Part shown: positions 48,757 to 60,215 of the stretch, piece by piece | Numbering within the stretch: the stretch's first letter is position 1 | Layout: every line of letters starts with the position of its first letter | Source: Syncephalis fuscata | Lineage: Eukaryota; Zoopagomycota; Zoopagomycetes; Zoopagales; Piptocephalidaceae | NCBI GenBank assembly: GCA_025786725.1 | Contig: JAHLTZ010000004.1 | Span: 310,001 to 374,000 of the forward strand | Direction of reading: 5' to 3' | Length of the DNA stretch: 64,000 nt | Translations under genes and position numbers: made by a program | The notes under the pieces: model-generated | Told to the model about the DNA's origin: nothing | Seen by the model: the letters and a program-made list of their open reading frames with translations, nothing else | Database searches by the model: none

Positions 48757-50066
48757 TATTATGATTTGGGTGCCAAATGGCTATATTTAATAACAATTAA
48801 TCTATTCAACATGATGATGGGCGGTGAGTGACATCAATTATCAAATACTCATTATTGTAGATTCATTATCTAATATGCATGTATCATCACAATATGTGTT
48901 ATTACTATGTATACCCGTCATTTTACTTGATTAACATTAAAATCATAACTAACTGACACGACCTAGTTTATTTATAACTAATCCTAATAAAACATAACTC
49001 CGTTCATATTCATATTATTTGTTTTACCAATATAACTCAGTGAACAAACTAAGTGCGATATGTCAATTTTATTAATAAAAGAGTTGGAACCATATTGACA
49101 ACGGCTATAGACAGCGTATAGCCAATATATAATAAAATAATAACATTATAATGAATACGCAATATTGAACGAGATTAGCAATGTTAAAGTTATTGAGCAT
49201 ATATGCATGATCAATGAGCGGAATTAGTCGACATTTGCTAATAATAAAGCTAGAACAAAAATAAAAATAGTATTGAATAGAGAAAGGCTAGACAAGTATA
49301 AAATAATATAGAATAAAATAAATGTATAATAAAAAAGTATGATAATTGGTGTTGAAGTTATAGTGCATATAACGGAGTGAGGGAAATAAGCATTTGTGCA
49401 AGCATTTGTTTACTGGTATATATTTATTATTAATACGCATATATCATTATTACGATACTATGTTATTGCTGTTTACGCTGTTTTATTTCTAGCTTTCTTC
49501 TCTATTTGCATACGCATCAATTCATCGCGTTTTTATTTTGTTTGAACTTGTTGTTACTGTGGATATCCATTAATCTACTCTACTACCATCAAATTCATAG
49601 CCAATTCACATTAACTGATTTGTTTATCAAATAATAGCACGGTACATATATGCATGAGCAAATAAATGTAATAATCTAAATTTATTAGTAACCAAGCTAG
49701 TATTAAATAAACAGCAGTTTTAAATAACGTGTTGATACTATACAATATAATGATATAAAGTAGAATAAATGTACGATAGACAAGCATAAATAACGCTGTT
49801 GAACCTATAACGCACATAATGCAATAAGTAAACTGAATGAAGTATATTGGAACATATAATAAACAGAATGTGTCTAGTATATCATAGAATAATATATAGT
49901 AGTGTGGGGCATATTGGGAGTGATATAGGTAAATGGTGGACATATGTATACTGGATAATAAATCTACATTGATGAGTATTTGATGATTGATATCACGCAC
50001 CACCCACTATCATGTTCAATAGATTGGATGTTATTAAATGTAGCCACTTAGTACCCAAATCACACT
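48757..50066. mobile_element. Inverted-repeat element (family 4), copy 2, with terminal repeats of about 120 bp
   Basis: The left end (48757-48880) and right end (49942-50066) are imperfect reverse complements over about 120 bp; both contain 'atttaataaca', 'aatctatt.aacatgat' and 'caaatactcat'. Total length is about 1.3 kb. The left half equals copy 1 (44985-46100) almost base for base over 350 bp. The interior has no conserved gene. The minus frame 49611-50003 reads inward from the right terminal repeat and resembles 45741-46088 only because both lie in the repeat. Confidence 0.65.
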
Positions 50067-50074
50067 CTAATTAA

Positions 50075-50205
50075 TAATTTAATTAGATTGTATAATAATG
50101 TTGAATGACACACAATATTTTATATGATGATGCAGTTTATTTAACTCAACTAACAAGCACTAAAAGTTAAAAGTTAAAAATGAAATGATACATAGCATGT
50201 ATATA
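50075..50205 (+). repeat. Dispersed repeat family 3, copy 2
   Basis: Matches 36920-37060 and runs straight into a Fanzor-derived fragment at 50205. Confidence 0.55.
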
Positions 50206-50350
50206 TTAGCGCAACAACAACGATTGCGGAATGGTATAAAATCAATCATATGGCTTCTATTAATATTCAATTAATCTTCATACACATAGCCAACAATGAT
50301 TGGTCTTAAATGTTTCAAGAAAATCAAATGATATGTTACACTATTTATTT
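50205..50350 (+). repeat. Dispersed repeat, copy C: Fanzor C-terminal remnant
   Basis: Contains 'atcatatggcttctattaat' and 'aatgtttcaagaaaatcaaa' as in copies A and B, but begins later (at 'caacaacgattgcgg') and is more diverged. No frame survives. Confidence 0.5.
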
Positions 50351-50514
50351 GAAAGATTATGGTTGCATTTTACTTTGCTCCCACATCTGTTCCCAAAGCA
50401 CAATTCGCTCCAATCAAAGTTATGCCATTATGATGCACAACATAGTTATATTACTTTCTATTAAAATATTGTTAATAAATTGATTAAATAAATAATGTGA
50501 CATACTGTTTAATT

Positions 50515-50775
50515 CTATTGAAACGTTTGAGGTCGATTACTGTTGTTGCTAGTCATGCGTAGAAAGATTGATCGAATATTAATAGAAGCCATATGATCGC
50601 AATTCCATGTCATTCCGCAGTCGTTGTTGTATCTATGTACAGTGTGAATTATTGCATCTAAATGGTCTTTTCTATTTTCTAATATTTTAGTATTGCATTT
50701 GGGCATATTTGTAATGTAAGATCAAGATTAATATAATTGTTATAAAGTCATTTATTATCCAGCCACTTGATAATA
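50515..50775 (-). pseudogene. Degenerate Fanzor (eukaryotic TnpB-like nuclease) C-terminal fragment
   Basis: Minus-strand frame of 63 codons ending at 50515. In order it shows a zinc-finger half (PKCNTKILENRKDH), NNDCGMTWNCD, then HMASINIRSIF and NRPQTF. This is the TnpB/Fanzor pattern C-x2-C ... C ... W-N-x-D-x-x-A-x-x-N-I, where the Asp is the third RuvC acidic residue. The first finger cysteine is out of frame because one A is lost from CCCAAAATGC. The canonical Arg of WNRD is Cys. Copies A, B and C are relatives. Most of the nuclease is absent, so this is a remnant. Confidence 0.6.
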
Positions 50776-51139
50776 AAATCCCATTTATTGCTTTTGGAGC
50801 TGCTCAATTTGCCATTTCTATGAAAGACAAGGTTGCTGGACTGGCCAATCGTTGCAGAAAGGTGCTCAAAACTGCTGAGCAGCAAGAACTTTTGGTGATT
50901 GTAGATATTGACGAATACAATACATCAAAGTCTGTTCCAAATGCAAGAAAAAGGAAATGGCAGGTTTACATTTGGAAAAACACAACAACACAATGCATAG
51001 CGTACTTGTTTGCCAAAGCAATAATTGTCATAAGATATGGCAGTGTGATGTTAATCGCAGCAGAAACATGCACAGTATATTCAGCACAATGGCCAGTGGT
51101 AAACCAAAGCCTTCTGATTTTTACCATCTATTAATATAA
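50733..51139 (+). pseudogene. Second degenerate Fanzor C-terminal fragment, opposite orientation
   Basis: Plus-strand reading gives PFIAFGAAQF, KDKVAGLANRCRKVLK and VDIDEYNTSKS, then after a one-base shift near 50934, CSKCKKKEMAGLHLEKH, LVCQSNNCHKIWQCDVNRSRN, SIF and PSDFYH. This corresponds to the TnpB/Fanzor C-terminus: D-E-Y-x-T-S-K-x-C-x-x-C, then a second C pair and W-x-x-D-V-N-x-S-R-N. As in the neighbouring fragment, the Arg before the catalytic Asp is Cys. The N-terminal wedge and RuvC-I/II regions are missing. The break may be a sequence error; the truncation is real. It lies head to head with the minus-strand fragment at 50515-50775. Confidence 0.65.
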
Positions 51140-51529
51140 GAAATCAAACTGACACTGTTGCATCAACATCATAATTAAGTGTAGCATTTTATTGTAAGTA
51201 ACATGAAATACTATTTAACATCATTAACACTAGTATCGAACATTGAATTTGTGCTGATTAATTAACACTGATTGATTCAATCGGAGTTGATATGATACTA
51301 CAACAAATAACACTTCTCAGTAGTAAAAACTAATTGATGATTTATTATTCGAGTTATGGATCTTTTTGTCCCATTTTAAGGATAGGGAGTTAAAGTAAAG
51401 TAGCTCCCCCAAATAATAACACTTTCAATAATAAACACTTGTTTTATTCTTATTCGTGTTGCTGTTTTGAATTCTTATTGACTAGAACACATTGCTTGCA
51501 ATCGCTTTCTGCAATTCATATGATTTACT
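51140..51529. other. Intergenic, promoter of the next gene
   Basis: About 390 bp, AT-rich. Nothing recognised beyond a plausible promoter just before the start at 51530. Confidence 0.5.
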
Positions 51530-52564
51530 ATGGAGGAAGAATATGAACCTATTGATTTGCCCGAAGACGATGAAGATGGTCGTCGAGAAGTATCTGAAGA
51601 TGAATACTACCAAATGATTAAAGACCAAATACTTAATGCGCAGCTATCAGACTTTGGTCTTAGTAATCCATATCCAACACCGACACATGTTGCTCAAAGG
51701 GTAGATATACAACGAACAAATCGATCAACACGACGAGAATCGATGAATCGTGCTTATGCAGACCAATATCGATCCATACAGCGTACACCTTCACCGACAC
51801 TGCATCGCTCTAATAGCAGCCAGGTTAATCCATTTGAGACACCGCGTCAAATACGACCGGCTATCCTGTCGCCGCCACCAGCACCTCATTCAAATCGATC
51901 TTCACATTATTCTGCTCATCGTTCTATGCCACCTACTACGCCTGAATCACCTACACCAAATCGTCGACGTATTAATCATCGATCTTATGAAACACCCAAT
52001 CTATTGCCTCAAGAGTCTCGTTCTAGTCATCTCAATGCTCAATTAAGAGCAGCAGCATCTACTTCTACCAATCGAACAGTTTATCATCCCATGGGACGCC
52101 AGACACCTGTCGTAGAAATACCACCATTCTCGGCATCTCATCGCTCAAGAACACCATCGCTCTATAGACGATTAGATGCGTCAGATGTATGTAATCTAGC
52201 TATGGGCAGTCCAATTGCCACTTCAACGTGTAAGACAATAATGATTACATAGTGACAGCGATGACTAGTAAATACTAATATGACTGGTTGGTTGGTTGGT
52301 TATAAATAGTTAACAATTTTCATAAAGAAAGTATTTGGGCTGAAACATTACAATATACACGGTTAACACAATATACTTTTCGTGATGAAGGTAATGGAAT
52401 AGTATGAAAATACTGTAGATAGCTAACTTGTATTAGAATGGAGTGCCAAGTTAAATAAGCCATTAAATATTGTCTTTGAAGATAGTATGGCTGCTTTAGA
52501 CAAGATAGTTGATACTATGGATGATGATGACTGGATATTTGATCATGTAGACACAGACTACTAA
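51530..52564 (+). CDS. Unknown acidic/Ser-Pro-rich disordered protein
   Basis: Three exons (51530-52229, 52310-52390, 52437-52564); phases close with GTAAGA and GTAATG donors. About 300 aa. The N-terminus is acidic (EEEYEPIDLPEDDEDGRREV). The middle is rich in Ser, Pro, Arg and Thr with repeated T-P and S-P dipeptides (RTPSPTL, PTTPESPTPN), as in proline-directed kinase targets. The C-terminus looks folded or motif-like: SIWAETLQYTRLTQYTFRDEEW, then an acidic end DDDDWIFDHVDTDY. I do not recognise a family. Splicing and codon use support a real gene. Confidence 0.6.
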
Positions 52565-52656
52565 TCAATTGTACACTAAATACAACTATATAATAAATAC
52601 AATATAAACATACATGGGCGCATTGTGCGCTTTATAGATAGAAATAAGCAAGTTAA

Positions 52657-53143
52657 TTATGTTTCCATCTCATCATCTAGACCACGAATGTATAGCACGT
52701 TGTTGCATCTATTCATCCATATGCATATAGCGTTTAATATATAATTAAAATATATATATATCAACTTACCGAATCAATACTTCACCAAGTGTACCGGTAG
52801 AGACACCATCCTTGTACTCTTCAGTATTGGCAAGCTATTGTTGTTGTTATAACCATAGATTAGATGAGATGAGATGACATGTATTTACTATATTATTGTT
52901 ATAACAATACCTGTAGATTCATATAGGAATCGGTCGACATTAACTGTCCACGATATTCTAGACCCCACTTAAGCTTCACCATAATTGGTTTATTGATAAG
53001 TCCTTGCAAGTAAGGCTTGGGATTCACTGGAACAAACTATATAAATGACACGTCATCATAGTGATATTATGGTTAATACCGTCATCGATTAATCGATCAT
53101 CTATATGGTCCATTTCATCTAGATTAATACTTACACCAGACAT
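52657..53143 (-). CDS. SMX3: Spliceosomal Sm protein F (SmF)
   Basis: SmF is part of the heptameric Sm ring on U1, U2, U4 and U5 snRNAs. Four exons: 53135-53143 (only M-S-G), 52911-53036, 52770-52834 and 52657-52708. The sequence [63 protein letters not shown] is a near-perfect SmF match with Sm1 and Sm2 motifs. It ends LDDEMET, about 85 aa in all. All intron phases close. The first coding exon is nine bases. Confidence 0.95.
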
Positions 53144-53174
53144 TTTAGAATGCGTACAAGTAGTTGAATGGATA

Positions 53175-53240
53175 GATGGATGAATCAATAGATAGATAGA
53201 TGGATGGATGGATGGATGGATGGATGGATGGATGGATGAA
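53175..53240. repeat. (GATG)n microsatellite upstream of SmF
   Basis: About 13-15 GATG units between the SmF start and the Dph2 stop. Confidence 0.9.
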
Positions 53241-53350
53241 TAAACACAATGATCTCTGTTATGTTCAATATAATGAATATCAAATAATGATGTTTATTTA
53301 CATTCATTCATATTAATGTGACTACTGGATGTAACAAGTCATTATCTTTA

Positions 53351-54292
53351 TTATGCTATGTCTTGGTCTTCACGACCTACTTCATCGCCATATCCACGAG
53401 CAATACCACTACGGCCAATTTCTAATACGGCCGGTGTATCTTCACCTAGTCGTTGTTCTAATCCTTGGAATTCACGTTGGGCCAGATATTTGACTTATCA
53501 TATTGATATTAGTATAACTCTTGTATCTACTATCTATTCTCTTACCGGCTGGACTGTCTCGCCAAGTAGTAACTTGATTATTTTGGTTACGTAATGTAAG
53601 ACTTGATAATTGATCATCTACAAGCGATGTTGTTGTAGTTAAATCATCATCTAATTATTTAATACAGTTATTAATTACTGTTAATTATGATTAATTAAGT
53701 ACTTGCCTGTAACATGTTTAGATTGTGCTATTAATTGACCCGATACTAAAGAAAACCGTGGTAAATCCTCTTCATCTTCATCTTCATTATTTTTGTTATC
53801 ATTGTCTTCTTCGTCAGTTGATATATCATTATTAGATTCACTATTTCCACCTATATATTATTAACTTATTATTATGATTATGATTATATATATGTGTGTG
53901 TATAATTACTTACGTTCAAGTATTTCTTGAAAGTTTACAGCAAATTCACCCGTCCATTCTCGACCACTATTTATATTTGATTTAGTATAGTATAGCTTAT
54001 AAATGGATTCTTACCTAACGAGAGCCAGATCCAACTCAAATGGAGTTACTACTGGCCGATAAAACTCCTAAATAATATTCATTAGCCCATTAATGCTGTA
54101 CATTCAGTATCGCTTACCTTTCCATCAATGAGGCTGTTCTCCGGACAAGCTACTAGAACAAATAGATCAATCTCAGGGAAATTGGCAAGTTTGGCCACAT
54201 TCAATTTGCCAACTGAAAATAGATAAAACTTTTTGCCGGCTTGTTTAATCGTTTGTTTTAAATGCTCAATTACTTGCATATAAGATGCTAAT

Positions 54293-54323
<31 letters not shown>

Positions 54324-55746
54324 ATTGGACTATTAATATCTATTACTTTATATTACAGTTACTTACTGACACCTAATGTACCCGCCACAATACCAATAAC
54401 ATCGGCATCTTTAGCCTTTTGTACCAAGTAATATCTAAAACTTCAATTAAACGCTACATCTTATTATTAAGCATCCCATTACCTTTTCATTAATGCTCGA
54501 TTAACAGTCGCTGACTCAAGACGTGTTTTATCAGTGGAGGTGCAAAACTATGTACCTTCATTTAAAGTGAATAACATACTAATCATCAAATAAATATTTA
54601 CCTGTGCCTTATTATGAGTCATTAATAGATTTGTTAGTGTTCTTCCCTCTTCACCAATATAAAAGATAAGACAGTCATCAAATGATACACCATTAGGTAG
54701 ATTCAATTGTCGACCCGTCAAATAAGGTGTATCCAATTCATTAATGCCATTGTCTTTCCCATCTACATTCACTGCTTCATGAGTAGTGCTAGATGTTGTA
54801 GAACGACAACAATCATTTGTAGTATCTGCTTGATTGCTACAACAAGTGTCTGGCTTAGAGGAGCAACAGCTATTATTGTCACTTGTTTGAGCAATGCATG
54901 AGGGTGCGGCTTTTTTACGTTGAGATTCAGTCAAGGCTGTAGCTATAGTTAAATTGGTATATTTGATCGGCAGCTGGTGTATTTCCTTCATTATATCCTC
55001 TATACATTATTATATTAATATTAATATTAATATTAATACTATTGACTATAGTGTAATGAACTATTTACCAATGGCGTATTGATAAATAACATCGCTTACA
55101 ATCACAATGTTACTATCTGTTTGTCCGTTATAAGTATTATCGAATGCCGTAGCACATGCTTTAACATCAATGGGTGCACGACCAAATACATACATGACTG
55201 GTAATCGTTGGGTTCTATCATAGTACAGTCAGTCTATCTATGGTTCATCCAGCTATATCAATGACCTACGCGCTTAAACATGAAGGTCCATAATGTACAA
55301 TAAAGTCTGCATTCACATGTTGTGCAGCAATTTCATCAACACAACAGCTAAATAATGTCATAGTTATTAAAAGTAACAATTACGTATACGGCTATTTACC
55401 TGCCATATGATGTATCAGCTAGAATAAACACACTACGTTCTGTCTTATCGGTCAACTGACGAGCTACCCAGGCAGAATCACGTAACATGCCATCAGGCAT
55501 TTGAAGTGCAATCTATTCTTACTTTTATTACAGTCTATTACAATGTATTAGCAAACAGCTTACACGTTGGTAGTTGTCCGTTAGAATACGAGACACCGTT
55601 CTTTCAATCTCATAGGACACTAGTAATTGGTCCTCAGTCATGGCCTCGTCGACTAAGCGTGAGGCCGCAGTTGCTTCAAGGTCAACCTGGCGCTCTAGCA
55701 CTGCTCGGCCATCGTCGGCAAATCCTGCTGGACCTTGTAATTCCAT
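53351..55746 (-). CDS. DPH2: Diphthamide biosynthesis protein 2 (Dph2)
   Basis: Dph2 pairs with Dph1 to transfer the aminocarboxypropyl group of S-adenosylmethionine to a His of EF2. About ten exons run leftward from ATG at 55746. Conserved blocks include [130 protein letters not shown] and the C-terminal GIARGYGDE. The central domain carries an extra cysteine-rich insert (54800-54890) with three CC pairs (NNSCCSS, DTCCSN, NDCCRS), not part of the normal fold. An acidic linker lies near the C-terminus. Exons are short and boundaries are approximate. Confidence 0.9.
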
Positions 55747-56082
55747 TATAGTTGTTTAAAGAAAAGTGTTATTTTATTTTTTATTATAGTCCTGAGTATC
55801 TCTATTTATAGACCCAGTTTCATTTGTAATAACAAAATCGAATATTCATTTTATTGTAATCATTTCATAACAAACCGACTGATACGCATGAGAGACTAAT
55901 AAAGTCTATAGATAAATATATAACAGACGAGTTTATAAGAGTAGATATGGTGTGTAGTGTAGTGTAGAGAGAGAGAGAAATAGGAGTCAAAAATCTATTA
56001 ATTCGTCAAGTTCAAGAATGATTATAGTGGGGGGAGATAGTATATAAATAGATGGCGTGTTATATCAATCATAGTAGAATAA
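55747..56082. other. Short intergenic region
   Basis: About 335 bp between two leftward genes, with a (GA)n run near 55966-55978. It serves as the Dph2 promoter and the 3' end of the next gene. Confidence 0.6.
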
Positions 56083-56885
56083 CTATAGAGTGAATAACAA
56101 TAAACTACTAATAGTCATAGTTAACATTAGACCAGTTAAATAGTTCAATGGTGTTCGTTGAGAGACAGCAGATGATTTAGAGGCTTCTTTCTTTTTATCG
56201 CTGTCTGGATCTTCAGCTTGAACACTGACTTCATCATGGGGCACAACAATGTTTTCTATAAATAATAACAATGGTAAGTTTACAATCCCTAAATTAAATA
56301 AAGCACACTTACTATAGACTCTGGCAGTTTCTCTACTGCATAATTAATGGTATTGACTACTTCTTTAGGCAATACATTCTTCATATAGATATCTTTGCAG
56401 TTGGCTTGTTCAGTAGGGGCCCAGCTTGCAGGCGCCGGATCTGTCTTTTGACCAAATAGCTTATCGAACGATGGAATACTGATATCAAGGCCTCGGCCAC
56501 CCGTATCAACGGCAAGAACATAGATAAATCGCGTTGGCTCGCGGGTATTGTAGACCTTTAAGCATGTACCGCACTCATGTGTCTTCTCCATAGCTTGCAC
56601 CGCGGTAATACGCGTAATATCAAGGGTGGCATAGGGCATGCCACAGCTAGGTGGATTGGTCAATAGAGCCGGCCCCATACCCACATAATCATGAGGAGTA
56701 ATCGTGTCGGAGCCAACCATTTTAGCCTGAATTACTGGCATTACGATAAGAAGGATGGCCCATACTAGGGCACCCAACCGTTCCAATGACCAACAATGCT
56801 GATAGCTAGCCATGCTGTATGTATCGATGAAACAAGTATTTAGTGTATCAAACGCTGTAGGGGTATCAAAGATATGCTGTGCCAC
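56083..56885 (-). CDS. Secreted barwin-like (double-psi beta-barrel) protein, probable GPI anchor
   Basis: Two exons. The Met at 56813 (MASYQHCWSLERLGALVWAI) begins a good signal peptide; the open frame extends 24 residues upstream to 56885, less likely used. Mature residues SCGMPYATLDITRITAVQAME, HECGTCLKV and DTGGRGLDISIPSFDKLFG match the conserved pattern of RlpA/expansin-like barrels (C-G, C-x-x-C, then D-x-G-x-x-x-L-D-x-S). After a charged, Ser-rich stretch the second exon ends NYLTGLMLTMTISSLLLFTL, a typical GPI signal. The exon join (donor at about 56310, acceptor about 56258) loses phase by one base, so a small error or a different site is likely. Likely wall-associated; no enzymatic role is claimed. 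Confidence 0.62.
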
Positions 56886-57867
56886 GCTGACTGTGACACA
56901 CTGTTAGAATAGATTTTAGTAGTGCTTATCCAACTAGAGACGCTGGATTCAATGGAGTAAGGAGGTTCAAAGAATCCCCACAGGACTTATGATCGTTGAG
57001 GGATTACAATAGTAATAGCCGTTTGATTTGGTTTTTTTGTATAGTAAGCAGATACGTTATAGCTTACAATGAGTAGAATGATAATGGAAACAGGAATACT
57101 GTATCCTCTAATAGTTTAAATAGCAAAAAAGGCTAGACAACACCAACAACAGCTACAACAACAATAATTGTAGTAGTAGTAATAGTAATGAAAATAATGA
57201 AACGATACGCAATAAAGTCCAGCAAAATGCGATCGAATAATAAAGGGTTATTGTAAGTTGTAAGTTGTAGGCTGTATAGTAGTAGTAGTAGTCGTGGTAA
57301 TAGTCGTGGTGGCAGTAGTAATAAAGCCGGCAAAAACGAGCAAAAATAAAGAGTGCGTAAACCAAATCAAAAACAACGGTAACAGGTCAATCGGACCAGT
57401 GTACAAATAGCTTTTATTTATACAAAAGCTGCTACAGGGCAAATAGCGCCATTCGGTAGTACTTTTTCGTGAAAAAAACGTGGCTCAAACACCTTGTAGA
57501 CGCGATCTAATTGTATCAGTAATAGACACGGAATATTCGCACATATAACACCGTTAAAGGTGAATAATAATGAGCTGTCTATAGATAGCGACCACCTTGT
57601 TCCTCGGAAGATTGAAAACACACAACAGTCACAAATTATTTTCTTTCCTTTTGGTATTCTCTGTTTTAACCGAAGAGGCAACCATGCATTATTCAACATG
57701 TGAAGATTAATTTTTATTGGGCAGCCCCTTCGTTTCGGCCTATTCTAAATCATGCTGTTCATTTCCCTCTCTATATGTTTGTATTTCTGCCTGTTATACA
57801 GAACACATTCGATACTGCAGAAGGGGCAATCTTTCCAAAATAGTTTCAAGCAAAATAAATCTATTGA
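56886..57867. other. Intergenic, with low-complexity stretches
   Basis: About 1 kb. GTA and TGG-type simple repeats lie near 57165-57320. A 93-codon minus frame (57418-57699) has no family features and no support from flanking splice sites; a real small gene there cannot be excluded. Confidence 0.45.
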
Positions 57868-60040
57868 TTAAGCAAAGGATGCTAGTATATCAGCTAGTAC
57901 AACAGGTACCAATTTAGCATGCGGCTGAGTTTTGCTTGTATCTAATAGCAGTCTAGAGGCGTTGATTCACACGAGGCAGTTCAAGGCGAGATAAGCAAAA
58001 TAAGTAGTAGTAAACTATGTAACTTACCGAAGAAATGGATGTTGCTGTTCTGGCAATTGTTGTTGTTGTTCTATGTTACGGTAAAAATGCGACTGACTAG
58101 ATGACGTGGATTTTTTGTTGTCAATATTGTTATAGCTGAGTTTGGTTTTTGGTATTGACCTGGCCTCAATAGTGATACACTGATGCAGTGTCCATTCGAG
58201 TAGACATGGACTGGTGACCACTTGCTGTACTCGTTGTATGGCTTCTTCGGCCATTAGACCAAGCCTTTCGCCGTCTAATTTCACAGTCTCTATCATTATT
58301 ATGATAAATAGTGTATCCTAATTGTTTCAAATAAAAGAAAAATGTAAAAATCACTTACCATTAATAAAGTGTGCTACATCGTGGATGAGCTGACGTGTCG
58401 TGGCGCGTATACTGCTTGATGGCGAAGCTGCAGGCAAGTCCAAAGGCACTAGCATCCAGGCTACCAATTGCGTATACTGTTCTGTGTCCACCTTTAGCAT
58501 CTGCCAGGCTGGCCATGTACCAAGTAGTAACCAGACTAACGTGTTGGTAACGCTACACTTGCCTGTTGGCATAGAACACGTCTTCAGTGTTTGATCAACT
58601 TTTATCAATAATCTATCAAATAGATGCCGTGTTTGTTGATGGTCACTGTGGATAATGTGTTTCATTTCATGTAACAGCTGAGCTAAGGATAGACCGGCTA
58701 TTAGTAATTCATGCGATGATAGCCAGATATTAGTCATGGATGGTGACTTCATAATGGACAGGAGCGATAAGCGAATCCAACAACGAGCAATACGTACTAG
58801 TTGCCAATCAGCAAATTCTATTACTAGTTGGCACCAGGCTATAATAGACTGTTCAAGTAGACAAGTGTTATTTGACATAAATGCCATAGCGGCCAATTAT
58901 GCAATAACTCCGTTAACTGAGACAATGTTAATAATTGAACGGCATCAGAAGACGATGAGGACGACGAGGTAACGAGAACTGAGGCGTGTTTAGCCATCTG
59001 CCAAGTAATTAGAACGACATACAATAATGGAATTCCATCTAAATGGCTTACCTGTTCCTTCATTAATAAGGGGTAGCGATGATATACACTAGATACCAGT
59101 AAGTATATTTTTAAAACTTGAGTCTTTCGGCTTACATTTGATGGCAATCTACGGATAAATTGCAAAATACATCTATATGTTCAATACTTAACCAGCGTAC
59201 AAGTCGATAGGATAGCGGTGATGTAGATTGTTCAAGTGTTGTTGTTGTTGTTAGTAATTCACATTGATGTTTACATAATGATATTAAAAGTGCACTAAAC
59301 AGCTATAAGACTCTGGAATATTCATTAATGGTTCACAACGTGCTATAATCTTTTGCCATAATTGATTCTATTCCATATTATTATTACGTATTATTATAAT
59401 GATTAGTATCAACTTACTTGTATGTCTGTTGATATATTCACATCTATTTCTACCATGACCAGCATCTTTCCTATTGATTCTAGCATGTGTTGGGCAGCCA
59501 TTAAATTGAGTGGACGGGTGCCACTACCACAAGCCTGTGTCATTTTAACGGCATCTTCGTTGTAGCCATTTAATGATGCATTACAAGATCTTAGTCGGTG
59601 GCGTGCCCATTGAGCAGATGAACTATTAAAACAAGTATTAGTTAGATCAAAAGTGGTATATACAGTTAACTAATCTATTACTTTGTTGATTCCTCTACAG
59701 TGGATATATTTGTTGTTCCATAGCGTGAATATAATACTAGACATTGGTTAAGTAGTGGGCCAGTTCGTGGATGTAATAAGACAGCTCGGCAACGTGTCAA
59801 TTCAGTAAGTAGACGAGCTGCTTGAGGAAAATGGCGTGCACAGTCGTGAGCTGTTTCTTGCTTGGCCAGTATCTATTCATATTGTTGGCTGTTATTCAAC
59901 GCTACATTCCACCTACTTACACCAATGAATCTCTCAAAAAACAAAACAAGACGGTCAACCGGTAATTCGGCCGCTGAATGATTAAGTAGTGTTCTGGTCA
60001 ATGTGTCTAACCATTGCCATTCAGTCTCGTCTAGTGTCAT
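57868..60040 (-). CDS. Large helical protein of unknown function, multi-exon
   Basis: About nine exons leftward from ATG at 60040 (MTLDETEWQWLDTLTRTLLN) to a stop at 57868 (ADILASFA). The product is Leu/Ala-rich and helical throughout, with stretches like ARLLTELTRCRAVLLHPRTG, MAAQHMLESIGKMLVMVEI, LIEQ-type amphipathic pairs and FADWQLVRIARCWIRLSLL, suggesting a HEAT-like solenoid. One base is missing near 58890-58894 (GG for GGG), which joins LTELLHN to AAMAFMSNNTC. A serine run (SSSSSSSD) sits at about 58945. I cannot name the family. The last exon needs the junction at about 58027. Confidence 0.5.
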
Positions 60041-60215
60041 GACATGTAGAAACAAAATGTGCTAATAAATAAGTAAAAACGCCACACGTTTAATTTTACG
60101 ACAATTGTAACGTGTTTAATTTATTCATTTAAATTCACTTAAATTACTACACTCGCTATTATTTACATTTAATTGCCTACTCTTTTATTATGCCATTCAT
60201 AGCTGGTATGACTAT

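Noticed and set aside
57133-57442. Tyr/Leu/Thr-rich minus-strand frames
   Set aside because: They come from GTA/GTG trinucleotide repeats.
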